DNA from: Chara braunii
Lineage: Eukaryota > Streptophyta > Charophyceae > Charales > Characeae
Reading direction: 5' to 3'
Length of the DNA stretch: 44,247 nucleotides
NCBI GenBank assembly: GCA_003427395.1
Contig: BFEA01000738.1
Location: 505,982 to 550,228, forward strand
Shown here piece after piece: positions 30,791 to 42,126 of the stretch. The translations under genes and the position numbers were made by a program. The notes below the pieces were generated by a model that saw nothing but the letters and a program-made list of their open reading frames with translations, ran no database searches and had not been told where the DNA came from. Numbering within the stretch: position 1 is the first letter of the stretch; each line of letters begins with the position of its first letter.

Positions 30791-31020
30791 TGGCTACGAG
30801 ACATCTAACAAGCTATGAAACACCTGCGAATGCGTCCGCGGGGTCGAGCTCGGAGGGCGGCCAAATATATGGTCGCGTCTGCAACTGGCCTCGTCCGCGC
30901 CGTGTACATGAATTTACCGTATTTTTCCTAATTTATTTAATAGGCCAAAAAAAAAAGGGGGGTTGTAAGGATTTTAAAGCCCTGCAACCCCTTTTGTTTT
31001 TTTGGAATTATAAAAAATAA
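30791..31020. repeat. GGCC-rich repeat with hairpin, direct copy
   Basis: Contains a GC-rich block, an AT-rich spacer and the hairpin GGGTTGTAAGGATTTTAAAG/CCCTGCAACCCC. This aligns base for base in outline with 26604-26640 and is followed by T-rich sequence and GGAAT, as there. A poly(T) tract (about 31127-31150) follows. Confidence 0.5.
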
Positions 31021-31259
31021 AAAACATAAAAGGTGGAGAAGAGAAATTGAAAAAAAGATTTTTAAAAAAGTTTTTTATAGGGGGGGGATTTTTGGTTTGC
31101 AGTTCTTTGGATTTTTCACTCTTACTTTTTTTTTTTTTTTTTTTTTTTTAATAAGGAAAAAATCAAGGAATGGAAAAAAAAAAATAGTTTTTTTTTTCCA
31201 TTCTTTTATTGTTTCCTTCTTACAGTGTGTGAACGTACGTGTGTGTATGTGTGTGTTTT

Positions 31260-32640
31260 ATATGAGGACTGGACGCTACCGCGACGCTAATCGAGGCAAC
31301 CCAAAGTCATACCATCAGAAGGCTGAGTGATCCACATCGTATGAAGAAGGCTCATACACCCCAAACACAAAAGCAACAGATGTGCATTCATCGACCACTA
31401 TCTTTCACCAATCCCACCAACACCTTAGGACCATGGCCCGAACTTCCCAGAAGGCATTAGGCCACAAGACCACAAAAGGAAAGCAAAAGACAATTACAAC
31501 CAGTCGCAGCTTAGGACAGCAAGCCGAAAAAAAACGACATAAGACAATCGACAAGGCATAAAACAACGTGCAGTAGCGAAAGGCTGGAGGGCAAGGGAGA
31601 GGCGGGTGGGCAAGCAAACAACACAAAACATCAAAGCACACTGGGTGAAAGGCTTGGGGTAGACGGATGGGCAAGCAAACAGTGTAAGGCAGCGAGTGAA
31701 ACAACAGCAAGAGAAACAACGACAATGCAAAAACAACACCCGAAAAAAATACAAGTATAAACAAAGGAAAGACTGAAAAAAATAAAAAGATGATGAAAGA
31801 TTGTTTCGTCGGAGTTGCATCGACTCATCAGGAGGCTTAACCCTCAACAAGCTGCGGATTCCTAGTATTTGATGGTTTGGGTCATGAACCCTTTGACCCT
31901 TCTTGAGGGCAGACTGTCCCCAAGCAGAACATAGCAGAGGGCAGCAACCTTGTGGAGCACCAGGCAACACGCCTGCACAACGCCAAAAGCGACTGCAAAG
32001 AACGACATGACACGCAGGACAAACAGCACGGCAACCATGTCGTCAAGCACAAGGCAACACAAGCAAGGCAACCATACTGCAAGAGACAACAAGGCGACCG
32101 AACGAGCAACTCGGCAACCGTGGAGCGAAGCACAAGACACACGCAACAAGGCAACCAACCAACAAGGCCATCAAGCAGCAAACACGGAAGGCATGGCCAG
32201 CGGATGAGCAGCACGGCGACAGAGCATCGAAGCACAACGTAACACCAACAACACAGCCACACCGCACAACAAACACATCAACCTGCAAAGAACCACATGC
32301 GAAGCAAGCGGGACTCAGGCAACATGGCAACGGCGGAGCGTAGACGAGGACGTCCACATATCCAACACGGAGCAAAGCAGCACATGACCTACTTACATCA
32401 TAATTGAACCCCGCAGACTGTTGGTTCCCACCACTCACTAAGCCAGGGAGAGTCTCGGAGACACTCCGACGAGCATCCGTCATCACCTACAGCCAACACA
32501 GACATCCCGAACCGAGCGGCCCCCATAAGAGTGCAGTAGGCACTCCAAACGAGGAACCACGTACTGTTTGGCACTACTTAAGGGTGCTCAGTTGGACACA
32601 CAAGAAAACTTAAATAAAATCAGAGGGAGGACAGACAAGA
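31260..32640. other. No certain gene; CAAGGCAAC-rich sequence
   Basis: 31990-32350 is dense in CAAGGCAAC, CACAAGGCAAC and AACGACATG-like degenerate short repeats. Frames are open on both strands because stops are rare in it. The minus-strand Cys/Leu/Val-rich readings and plus-strand Thr/Gln/Arg-rich readings both look like low-complexity translation. A processed or decayed element is possible but not supported. Confidence 0.4.
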
Positions 32641-32668
32641 GAAGAAAGACTGACGAACAAAAAAACTG

Positions 32669-32780
32669 AGTGTGTGTGTGTGGGGGGGTGGGGGGGGCTG
32701 GGGGGGCGACCCCGCCTGCACCAATCAATCAATCAACCAATCAATAAATCAAACAATCAATAAATCAAACAATCAATAAA
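32669..32780. repeat. Composite (TG)n/G-run/(AATC)n repeat, copy 2
   Basis: (TG)n, a long G-rich run, CGACCCCGCCTGCACCAATC, then AATC repeats decaying into AATAAATC. Confidence 0.8.
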
Positions 32781-32835
32781 AAAAAAGGTAAAATCGAATG
32801 AATCTTCCGCTAGAACATGAAAATGTACAGTACTA

Positions 32836-32924
32836 CGTGTGTGTGTGTGTGTGCTCGTGTGGGGGGTGGGGGGGGGACCCCGCCCCCACCAATCAATCAA
32901 TCAATCCATCAATCAATCAAGGGG

Positions 32925-32952
<28 letters not shown>
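32836..32952. repeat. Composite (TG)n/G-run/(AATC)n repeat, copy 3
   Basis: (GT)n, GGTGGGGGGGGGACCCCGCC then CCCACCAATC repeats and a poly(A) run. The G-run and C-run can pair (GGTGGGGG with CCCCCACC). Confidence 0.85.
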
Positions 32953-32956
<4 letters not shown>

Positions 32957-33059
32957 CACTCACTGCCACACCCCCCCCCCAAAAAAAAATTGTTTGTTTT
33001 TTGTTTTTTTTTGCTTGAGGGCGTGGGGCTCGGGATGCATCGCCCCATGCCACCACTCA

Positions 33060-33225
33060 AATTCGTTGTGCCCCTCTCTAGCGGCCTCCATGCATCCGCG
33101 AAGTCGCGAGGTCGCGGACCTTGCCGTAGTCGCGGACCTGGCCGCGGCCGCGGACCTCGCCTCGCTTGGCCATCGCCGGGGGGGATTCGTAGCTGACAAG
33201 TATCCTACAGACTGGATTCATTACA
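33060..33225 (+). repeat. 3' end of the E2 5' LTR (partial)
   Basis: The LTR end is inferred from position: sequence ending ATTCATTACA lies three bases before the primer-binding site, as in Ty3/Gypsy elements. The part just upstream is GGCC- and GCGGACC-rich. The LTR start could not be found, and no second copy of this end was seen 3' of E2. Confidence 0.45.
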
Positions 33226-33228
33226 ATT

Positions 33229-33240
33229 TGGTATCAGAGC
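33229..33240 (+). promoter_or_regulatory. E2 primer-binding site (tRNA-iMet)
   Basis: TGGTATCAGAGC is the standard plant LTR-retrotransposon PBS, complementary to the 3' end of initiator tRNA-Met, which primes minus-strand DNA synthesis. Confidence 0.85.
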
Positions 33241-33344
33241 TTACCTTTTTCGTCGCAATCTGTTGTCAGGCGCCACATGGCGCCCAGGTAAGTGGGAGGT
33301 GTCGCGCGTGAATGGAAAGAAATGTGTTTATTAACGCGCTCGAT

Positions 33345-33424
33345 TATTATCGAGAGACTATACATTGACTACTCCGTGCGCGCATATTATCGAGAGACTA
33401 TATATTGACTACTCCGTGAACGCT
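33345..33424. repeat. 40-bp tandem duplication in E2 leader
   Basis: TATTATCGAGAGACTATACA starts at 33345 and, with one change, at 33385, each followed by TTGACTACTCCGTG. It lies between the PBS and gag. 33430-34050 is otherwise featureless leader. Confidence 0.85.
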
Positions 33425-34053
33425 GGCATGACAACGCCGTAGATGGCGTAGAGGTGTTGCGTTCATATGCCAGGGTGACATATGGCAGCGGGTGTGCCCT
33501 GCCGCTGGTGAGAAGTTGATATTTGCACTTCTGTGCTCGCGGGCGGTACAACTTCACGATTGGCTATAGTGCTACACGTCGACCCTTGTGCCTGACCGCA
33601 TTGGTTTTTGCAGATCGTGCAGCCGAAGAGGAAAGGATCCTGACAAATGATTGTTGTTGTTGTGTTGGCTGACTTACTCACTTGTTTTGGTTGTTTTATG
33701 GTTGTCCTGCATACTCACCTTTGTTGTTGTGTCTTGATCACACTGGTGGTGGCTGCGGTACCAGTGCACTCTCATTAAGACGTCATCACCCATAGGACAG
33801 ACAACAAAAGTTAGAAATAAGAGTAAATGAAAATTGTTCCTTAATTATTTTCCATTATTTATTTCTTGCTTTAGGAGATTAAAATTAAGTGTGGTCGTGA
33901 AATTTATTATTGTCTTATAATTATTTATTGTGCGGCGAACACACACTGCGAAAATGTCTTTCATCTAAAAATGTTTAAGTGTCTTCATTCTACCGAGATA
34001 AATACCCTTTTTTTTCTATCCCATTACTCTCACACAATTTGCTTATGAAGAAA

Positions 34054-35797
34054 AGAGGGTGTTGTGGACACATGGTCAGATAGATGAACGACTGCAATTG
34101 ATGCTGACTCGTCTTTGTACTTTGCTCGATGAAGTACAAAATGTTGGCCCCGAAGTTTGATAGCATGTAAGCACCTTGTTCGATTTGCTCGCTGCAGAAA
34201 CCGAATTACAGAAAGCTGATACTTCGGCCTAGATGATGGAGGTCAGGAAAAAACTCAAAAAAGGTACAACACTAGTGATCAAGCGTGAATAGCGCTTGAT
34301 CAATTTGTGGCAGAGCATTTTGGGACGCTCAATGAACAGGGAGCGACCAAATGGAAAGAAGGGAAGAAGTGAGGGAACCGAAATGTCTGAAGAAATAATG
34401 GAGGAAAATATTAAACAATTGGACGTTGCAGTGAATGCAGAGAGATGAAAGACGGAAGAATACAGAAAAATGAAAATAAAAAAAGAACAGCAAGAAAAAA
34501 AAGTAGATGAGATCAGACAGTGGTTTAAATTTGAGGGAACAAAGACCGACCTTGTATCTATTTTGAATAACATGATGGTTTATCTCGCTCACCTGAAAAT
34601 GAAGATTGACAGTAACACCGCCGCATTGCAGGCAGGGACCGGACTCGTTAAGGGGAAGTACAAGGTGGTGCAAGAAGAGGCGTGGAGGAGGCCAAGAGGG
34701 AAGAGAAGAAAGAACACCAGGAGAAACTAATGAAAGATCCAATGAAAATAATGAGGGTGATGTCGGAGACTCCCAAAAGTTCCAAGACACTGGTAAAAAA
34801 TAATGAAGAACCCGCCACGAAAGAACCAGCCAAGAAAGCAGAGACGCCAAAAAGAAAACAAAAGGTAAGGATTAAATTACCTTTTACTTGTAATGGAAAG
34901 CGAGGAGGGCACTTGTTGCTCTGAATTGCGGAGGTCGAAACTTATTGTAGTACTTCATCGGTAGAGCCAGAAAGCCAAGTGGCTTTCACTACCTCATGTT
35001 TGGGTTAGGTAGCAAAGGAATGATTGTTGTCCGAAGCCAACGTTGTTGGCTTCGAAGATATTGGGGAGTGGGCCAAAACAATGACCCTTAGGGGATTTCT
35101 TCAAAAACCGACGACCGATAAAGTCTTTGATGAGCTCTTTACCATAGGGCAAAAGTGTTGGACAACTGTCGATATGTTGTCTTGTGAAGTTGATTGCTTG
35201 TTGCAAGTACCTGGTTTGAACCTGCAGGATAATCAAGTATTTCATATCTTCTCACGACTCACGAGCATTGCTAAAACCCATCCGATGTCATCTCGCCGTT
35301 GAAGCGAAATCCGATAAGTATAACTATAAACAGTTTTACAACCTCGCGGTACAAAGCGAGCAGATGACTGCACAACTGAAGGAACTTATGCATCCGTAGT
35401 GAAGAATGGTCCGGTAGGAAGGTATGGGAACCGTGTTCTATTACGACAAAAGTTATAGGACCATATGCTCGTCGTTTTTTACGATAACGCGATGGAGTAG
35501 CTACCCCTTAAAGAGGCCGAGGGAGGAGTAGGTGACAACAGTGCGTAAGGAAAGAGTGGCGTTACTGATGCGGTGACCAACAAGGTAGGTACCAGTTCTT
35601 GGAGTAAGAATAAGAGACCACGATCCTTTTCTAAGCACCCCAACATTGCAGTCCGCAAGCCTTGGAAAAAGATTGGACTGCGTAGAGAAGAGTGGCAAAA
35701 CCAAATAAACAATAGGCAGTGTCTTAAGTGTGGCAATGCAGGCCACATCATAGCATGGTGTCCACTCATTTGGAACCCAAAAGGGAGCAGCCAGTAG
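34054..35797 (+). pseudogene. gag: E2 gag, heavily decayed, with CCHC knuckle
   Basis: The structural polyprotein of a Ty3/Gypsy element, split by many stops and frameshifts. Readable pieces are a Lys/Glu-rich coil (34470-34730 and 34682-34870), the capsid start RIKLPFTCNGKRGG (about 34870-34920) and GEWAKTMTLRGFLQKPTTDK (about 35070-35120). Further on come DMLSCEVDCLLQVPGLNLQD and SDKYNYKQFYNLAVQSEQ (about 35311-35365). The zinc knuckle at 35720-35761 reads CLKCGNAGHIIAWC, an intact C-X2-C-X4-H-X4-C that would bind element RNA. No piece is long enough to make a full product. Confidence 0.8.
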
Positions 35798-36002
35798 GAG
35801 TTGCTTGTTTTCCTACTGTGTTGACGGATTTAGTTAAGGCGTTGAAGGTAAGGCGTCAATCACCCCTTTCAACCCCTCGACTCATATAGAGGATGAATCT
35901 TCTTGGGCCCGTCATTAGGAACACCCTGACACTGTCTTATGTTTTGTCTCTTTAGACTATTCCCTTAACGAGCTTGGAAAATAAATCATAGCTTTAAAAA
36001 GT

Positions 36003-36335
36003 TTGTGGGCTAAGAAAATGGAGACTAAGGGTGAGTTGACGATCGTAAACATTGAAGTTGCACATACACCAGTAAATGCGTTGTTAGATCCAGGATCAAC
36101 GCAGTCCTACATCTCAACGAAGGCAATTTGTAAACTGCATCTAGAAATGTAGGTAAAGGACTTGCCATGACCTATCACGTCTATATGGGAAGATAAGAGC
36201 ATGATCACAATTTTTCAATATGTCGATCATGTAAAATGTTATTTTCGTACTAAGGAAGGCAAACAAATATTGCATGAACCGTCTTTCTTAATCGAGAATA
36301 ACATGTCTTGCGATATGATTCTGTAAATAAATTGG
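36003..36335 (+). pseudogene. E2 aspartic protease remnant
   Basis: Follows gag and reads ALLDPGSTQSYIS, the catalytic loop, with DPGS at 36087-36098 in place of the usual D-S/T-G. It continues to CDMIL*INW, which matches the terminal ILGxNW strand. Stops fall at TAG 36150, TGA 36168 and TAA 36324, all in one frame. The neighbouring sequence allows each of the first two to be a single transition from Gln or Trp. Confidence 0.75.
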
Positions 36336-36860
36336 CAAATACTACAAGAAGACTACTGAAGAAGAAAAAGTCTTGGTTGTGGGACAAAGAATGTCAGTCC
36401 TTGTTTGAAAAATTAAAACATGTACTAACTCACTACCCTTTCCTAAAGATTGTTGATCCTTCTGTCCCTTTCATTGTCACCACTGATGCATGCCAATATG
36501 GGATTGGTATTGTACTTCAGCAAGATGAGAGTAATCTAAGTAAGCGATATAGATCAATAGAATTTATGCCAAAACGACTGCCCTCAGACAAAGTGGCTAA
36601 CTACACTTACGAAAGAGAATTGTATGTCTTAGTCGCTCCACTGGACACTTGGAAACACTACTTATTAGGGAGACACTTCACTGTCTATTCTGACCACTCT
36701 ACCTTGAAGTGGCTCAAAACCCAACCTTTACTCTCTGACAAATTAGTCAGATGATCCACGTTCATAAACATATTAGACTTTGAACTGGAAACGATTAAAG
36801 GAAAGTCTAATGTGGTTGTCAATGCTTTATTGAGGTATGCAGACGCTTTGGAGCAATTGT
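36335..36860 (+). pseudogene. E2 RT-connection and RNase H; RT missing
   Basis: Directly after the protease strand the sequence jumps to the RT/RNase H connection (RLLKKKKSWLWDKECQ). RNase H follows: VTTDACQYGIGIVLQQ (Asp), YERELYVLV (Glu), VYSDHSTLKWL (Asp), then, after TGA 36752, NVVVNALLRYAD, where the usual final Asp reads Asn. The whole polymerase domain, including any YxDD motif, is absent between about 36335 and 36345. An internal deletion is the simplest explanation. Confidence 0.85.
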
Positions 36861-36943
36861 CCCCTACCTCGATATTGAGAATGAACAGAAATAACCGATT
36901 CATAAGGGTTATGTCGATGACTTGATATCATCGATATGAAGTC

Positions 36944-37600
36944 TTGTTATTGGAACCCTACAGAGAAATCTACAACTTTCCTGAGTATAGAATGACTGAT
37001 AATTTACTTTTCTTTATTAATAAGACCGAAGAACGACTTTTGATTCCATACAAGGAGCCAATTAAGAGTATCATTAGTGTGGAATGTCAAGATGTTGAGG
37101 GACACTTCGATTTTAAAAAGACCTTTGTACATGTAAGGAAACGCTTTAAATGAGAAGGAATGAGGGAGGATACACTGCATATGTGCAAACTTGTCTTGTT
37201 TTCTAGAGGAATAAGCCGTCGCATAGAAATCCATTGGGACTATTGAAACCACTACCTATTCAAAGTAAGTCAGATGAGTCTATTTCCATTGACTTCGTGA
37301 GCCTCACTAAGAGCCGAAACGATAATAGTCAAGTAATGGTGATTGCAGATCGATTCTCAAAGTATGTTATGTTCATTCCTTTGATGGACAAAGCTAAGAC
37401 TGAACTAGTCATCCAAAAGTTTCAGGTGTGATGGGTTTCAGAATATGGATTCCCAAAGACTATCGTCTCTGAACAGTCTCTTCGGTTCACTTGACTTCAA
37501 TGACAAAGATGGAGGAAGTCTATGAGACTAGATTGACCATGATGTCGGGTATACACCTTGGAATGAATGACCAAACTGAACAAAGGAATCATCTATGTCA
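36944..37600 (+). pseudogene. E2 integrase zinc domain and core, decayed
   Basis: The HHCC zinc domain is seen as EGHFDFKKTFVHVRKRF, then, after TGA 37151 and a one-base shift, YVQTCLVF*RNKPSH. The second Cys of CxxC is Phe (37201-37203) and TAG 37204 follows. The core has SISIDF (first Asp, 37291), WVSEYGFPKTIVSEQSLRFT (second Asp changed to Glu) and, after another shift, NDQTEQRNH (catalytic Glu retained). A deletion of roughly 100 bases near 37595 removes the stretch that normally precedes FAYNNS. Confidence 0.8.
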
Positions 37601-37602
37601 AC

Positions 37603-38291
37603 AACTTTGCATATAATAACAGTATACATATTGTTACGGGGAGAACACCAAATGCACTTCACAAAGGTTGGAAGCCTCGTCGTCCCATCAATGCTCTGAC
37701 TCACGACCAGATCCAAAGGCTACCCCAAGAACTCATGAAGTTGCAATTTTACATGCAGAAGTCAAAAACAGAGTAAGAAATATATTGAAAGCCCAACTGC
37801 AAATGATTGAGCAGGCCAACAACCATCAATTGTCATCCCAACTTCAAGAAGGTGATCTGGTATGGGTGAAGTCTAAAGAGTTTTCCTTTGAACAGAATAT
37901 GTCTAAAAAACTATTGTTTGTTTATTATGGATCCTGGGAAGTTGTCAAAGTGATTGGGAATGCCGTTGGGCCTTCCTACGGAATTGATGTACCCCCACGC
38001 CTTAAGACCTATCTTATCTTTCACGCGTCTAAACTTTTGCCGTAAGTGGAGACGAGTATCCTAACAGACCATATGTTTTCCCACCCTCCATGAACGGAAG
38101 CTATGAAGTTAAAAAAGATTCTAGAACATGGCTACTTCTCTACAGGTGGCAGAGGAAGACCGCAGAAGCAGTACAAGGTAACATTCAAGTCTCAACCTCC
38201 GTCGGAAGCTAGATGGTTTAGGAAAAAAAAACTACTATCTATTGCTCGTTACATTATTGTTGCATGTAAACGCGAGTTAAAAGAAAGCTAA
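37603..38291 (+). pseudogene. E2 integrase C-terminus and chromodomain-like tail
   Basis: Reads FAYNNSIHIVTGRTPNALHK and GWKPRRP. After a frameshift near 37740 it continues with EGDLVWVKSKEFSF and KKLLFVYYGSWEVVKVIG, the C-terminal beta-barrel region, then FHASKLLP and a TAA. A further one-base shift in an A-run (about 38110) leads to KKILEHGYFSTGGRGRPQ and QYKVTFKSQPPSEARWF. These resemble the chromodomain that chromoviruses use to read histone marks when choosing integration sites. The expected aromatic positions are Tyr, Phe and Trp. Confidence 0.75.
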
Positions 38292-38345
38292 TGTATTTGT
38301 GCAATGAAACATGAAAATTGGGACAGCAAGAATGCAATACCCGTC

Positions 38346-38400
38346 TGTTATGCCTTGTTAACCTGTCTAAGGGCCCCAAGCCCGACAGCGGCCTAGGCCG
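38346..38400 (+). repeat. Possible start of E2 3' LTR
   Basis: TGTTATGCCTTGTTAACCTG, a TG-start typical of Gypsy LTRs, lies 55 bases after the last coding codon and is followed by AGCGGCCTAGGCCGC. No clear polypurine tract precedes it. It would be cut off by copy B at 38452. Confidence 0.3.
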
Positions 38401-38753
38401 CATTAACGTAGAAGCAGGACCCCACATGTGTCAAATCAGAGGCCTTGCGCCAAGAGGAAGTGCCACTGCAATAACACACGTGAGTGATTACAGGGTGAAA
38501 AGACCGTTGTTGCTGAGCCCTTTGAATAAAAAGGCCACTAAAATCAGGTCTCAGAAAGGACAATAAAATCACGTTTATACAAAAGGCCAGCGAAAGATCA
38601 CATTCATGCTTTGAAGAGGAGCTGTCAGAGTCCGCCCCAGGCAAAGCTACCAAACATAATGAAGTTCAATGCAAATGCCTGGGCCGCAGGTCGTGAGATG
38701 CGCTGCCTGACTGTGACAAACTCAACATTCATTCGGTGGGCGGGGGGGGAGGG

Positions 38754-39153
<400 letters not shown>

Positions 39154-39663
39154 AACGCCTGGCGCACCCAGCACACACTCAATACAGCCAAAAACGCATC
39201 GTCGGTCTCATATAGGACAGCGTCACACTCGATACAACCAAAACGCAAGACTTCAACCACATGAAATTCCACAGTGCCTCTGCTTCAGTCAGCGATTATT
39301 AGTAATTTATTACCATCCTCCCGCAAAATTCGAAATAAAAAGAATACAATGCCTCTTTTGGTCAAAAGATTCCATTTAGCCAACTCAGCCCTTCGCGAAA
39401 TGTAAACAACAAATTGAGTTCCACTTGCATGCCCCATCCCGACCAGTGCGACCACGGTACACCAATACATCGGCCTCAACAGAATTGAACTCGACCCTGC
39501 ATACAATCCCAAATATGAATCGACTTTATACGACAAATTGCATTCCACTGTCGCCCACCTCCCAACCACCACCTCCCAAACGTCGTCTCCACTCTTGCGC
39601 ACCTCCCGACCACTATCACCGAAATTCAATTCACTGTCTCGTAGCCAAATGAACGCAGACGAA

Positions 39664-39718
39664 AATTCAAAGACTTAACACAGAAAAAAAAAAAAAAAAA
39701 AAAAAAAGAATTCAAAGA
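39664..39718. mobile_element. Tiny poly(A) retroinsertion with 10-bp TSD
   Basis: AATTCAAAGA at 39664-39673 and again at 39709-39718 flank about 35 bases, CTTAACACAG plus a run of 24 A. The homologous site in copy A (about 19150) has one AATTTCAAAGG and no insertion. This looks like a severely 5'-truncated LINE- or SINE-type insertion. Confidence 0.75.
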
Positions 39719-39924
39719 ACGACAACACCTCCTGAGCACACGTGTGTGTGCCAGGTAACGACTCTTTCCATTACGATAAGAAAGATACTGCAAGTCAAAA
39801 CAAGCGTTGCCAAGCCGATACCGCCAAGCAAGATCCTGAAAGTGAAAACACGCCCAAACAGGATCCTGAAAGTGAAAACAAGCCCAAACATCTTGGCGGT
39901 GCCACGTTGTGGATGAGCCCATAG

Positions 39925-40066
39925 TTCAAGAGAAATCTAGAACTACATATCGGAACTAAAAACATAAAAGGATTGGAAAGTGGAAACCAGCACGATACTC
40001 CGGGTGGGAATTGTGGGGACCCCGGCCCCGACTGCATAACTGTTTGTAATGAAATATCAACAAGGC

Positions 40067-40107
<41 letters not shown>

Positions 40108-40156
40108 GGCCAGTATATACAATGCATGTTTTTTACCAAAAACAGTAGAAACAGAG

Positions 40157-40188
<32 letters not shown>

Positions 40189-40190
40189 AG
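39925..40190. repeat. Copy-B-specific block with two poly(A) runs
   Basis: A(34) at 40072-40105 and A(31) at 40157-40187. The sequence before the first run (TGTTTGTAATGAAATATCAA, then CAAGGCTTGTT) looks like a transcript 3' end. The block is absent from copy A and separates two repeats of a CC(G/A)AG(C/A)AAGATCCTGAAAG-type unit (39827 and 40201 regions). A retroposed sequence is likely; its source is unknown. Confidence 0.5.
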
Positions 40191-42035
40191 CCCGATAACG
40201 CCAAGAAAGATCCTGAAAGGGAAAGCACGCCGAAACAATTCAGGGGTACCGCGTTGTGGACGATCTGACCATTCAAAAGCTAAAAATAGATCGGAAGAGA
40301 CTGATTGAGGATGTGGAATCAGCAAGTCGACTTGCGGGTGGCGTTTCTATTTTCTTTTTTTTTCCCCTCACGATTAACAAGTAGGAAGCCGACTTGCCGG
40401 CAGCGTTTCTATATTTTTCTAAAACTTAAAAAATAAAAAAATCTAAAGCGATCAAGGGCATACTCCACTGCGATTTTTCTACTAAGCTGTGGCCGTACTT
40501 GCAGTCAGATTCATCCTGCTCCGGCCGTAATTGCAGTCAGATGCATTTACGAAAGCGCTACCATCAGTATGCCCTCACAGGTTACTTACTACTACCCCTT
40601 CACGCCGTCCATTTGATATTTTCTCCCCCCGACAGTTCTCGTTTCCCCTCTTTCTTTTTTTTCTTGTCCTCGGCGGGAAAATGACATGCAAAAAAAAAAG
40701 ACATACAACCCGACGATATACCACTGTCAAGATCTCTTACTCCCACAATATAGACTAACGTCATTCCCTTCCACACCGCACGCTAATCACAAATGCATAC
40801 AAGCTGTAAGGCCGGTCAGATACCGTGGTACTATCCTACGTATACAAGCTAAAAGGCATGGTCACATATCGCGATACTATCGCGATACGCGGCACTTTGT
40901 GGAGAGAGGAATTAGACCATCAGCGAACGGCACATCAACATCCAACCTCTTTCCCTACCCTCGAAGTCGGGACCGAACGGGAGCAAAAAAAACACTATAC
41001 GAGCCAACCCTCAACCGACCCCCCTTGCAGCGCAACCCTGGCTGCGCAACCCTTCAATGACTCTTCCCTCCCTCAAACACCTCTGATGGTTGTAAACCAA
41101 GTTAAACTAAGTTTGTGAAGGTAGGTTTTCACATTCTGAGGGGGTTTTCACTTTGTGAAGGTAACAGTCAAATCCGAACCAAACAGGACAAAACAAAAAA
41201 GCATGAAAACAACGACAACAACAACGACAGCAACAAGGACCGACCGTCACCCAACTCCATCGACACTCTGGCTCTGCCTCCTGTGGTATTGAATAATCCC
41301 TCCCTCGGACTCCTGTCTCTAACGTACACCTTCTTGACTGTAGACATTCCTATACTATAGATAAAAGAACTTCGCCTCGAAAATCAGGACAAAACAGGAA
41401 AGAACAAAGCTAACGACGACTGAGTGTCAACAACAACAAAAACCAACCGTCAACCAACCAACTCGCTTGTAGCTCTGGGTGCGCGACCCTGTAGCGACTC
41501 TCCCCTCCATTGGGTTTCCTATGATGTAAGTCTTTGTGACCGTAGGCAGTGCAGCGACGTCTCTCTGAGGACGCTCTCCTTCGGCCTCCACCTCCTCGCC
41601 TTCATCGAAACCATGCTACTACTATTAACACTACCTCGAGCACATCCGTTTGACGAGGACCGGACGCAAGACACCCAAGCAGATGTAGTACCTTCAGTGC
41701 CATCGCGAGTGCACTTCTTGTGAATCAGTCAAATTCTCTTCTCACCTCATAATAGAGCGAAAGGCGCCTTCAAAAGCTCACTCCGAGGAAGCCGCGAGGT
41801 CCACCCAGCCACACCCTGAAGATCCTCCCCCATCCACACCCTGAACATCCTCCACCCCTCGTCCTAACCCTCAGCAGCACCCACCTCCCTTTGCGTCCCA
41901 CTTCCGATGTCCATACCCTCAATGGCGGAAGGAGGAAGTTTAACGACATCTTTTCCAGTCCTTTTCCTCCTCGATAGGCGTCCCCGCATTGCCATGATTC
42001 ATGAAGCAGTTCCACTGCGTCTCGTGAACTAAGAC

Positions 42036-42082
42036 GAACCTCTTAACCCTCTTTAACCCTCTTAACCCTCTTAACCCTCCTC
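42036..42082. repeat. CTTAACCCT 9-bp tandem expansion
   Basis: About five copies of (CT)CTTAACCCT in copy B, where copy A has a single CCTCTTAAGTTCC (about 21175). It is not a telomere repeat. Confidence 0.8.
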
Positions 42083-42126
42083 TTTCCAATGGCTCCCCTG
42101 CCCCGAGTTACCACTTCCTCCCCGCT

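Noticed and set aside
31494-32486. Long Cys/Leu/Val-rich minus-strand frames
   Set aside because: They result from CAAGGCAAC-type low-complexity DNA. Several frames and both strands are open at once.
42036-42082. Interstitial telomere repeat
   Set aside because: The 9-base CTTAACCCT unit is not a TTTAGGG/CCCTAAA repeat and is a local expansion.
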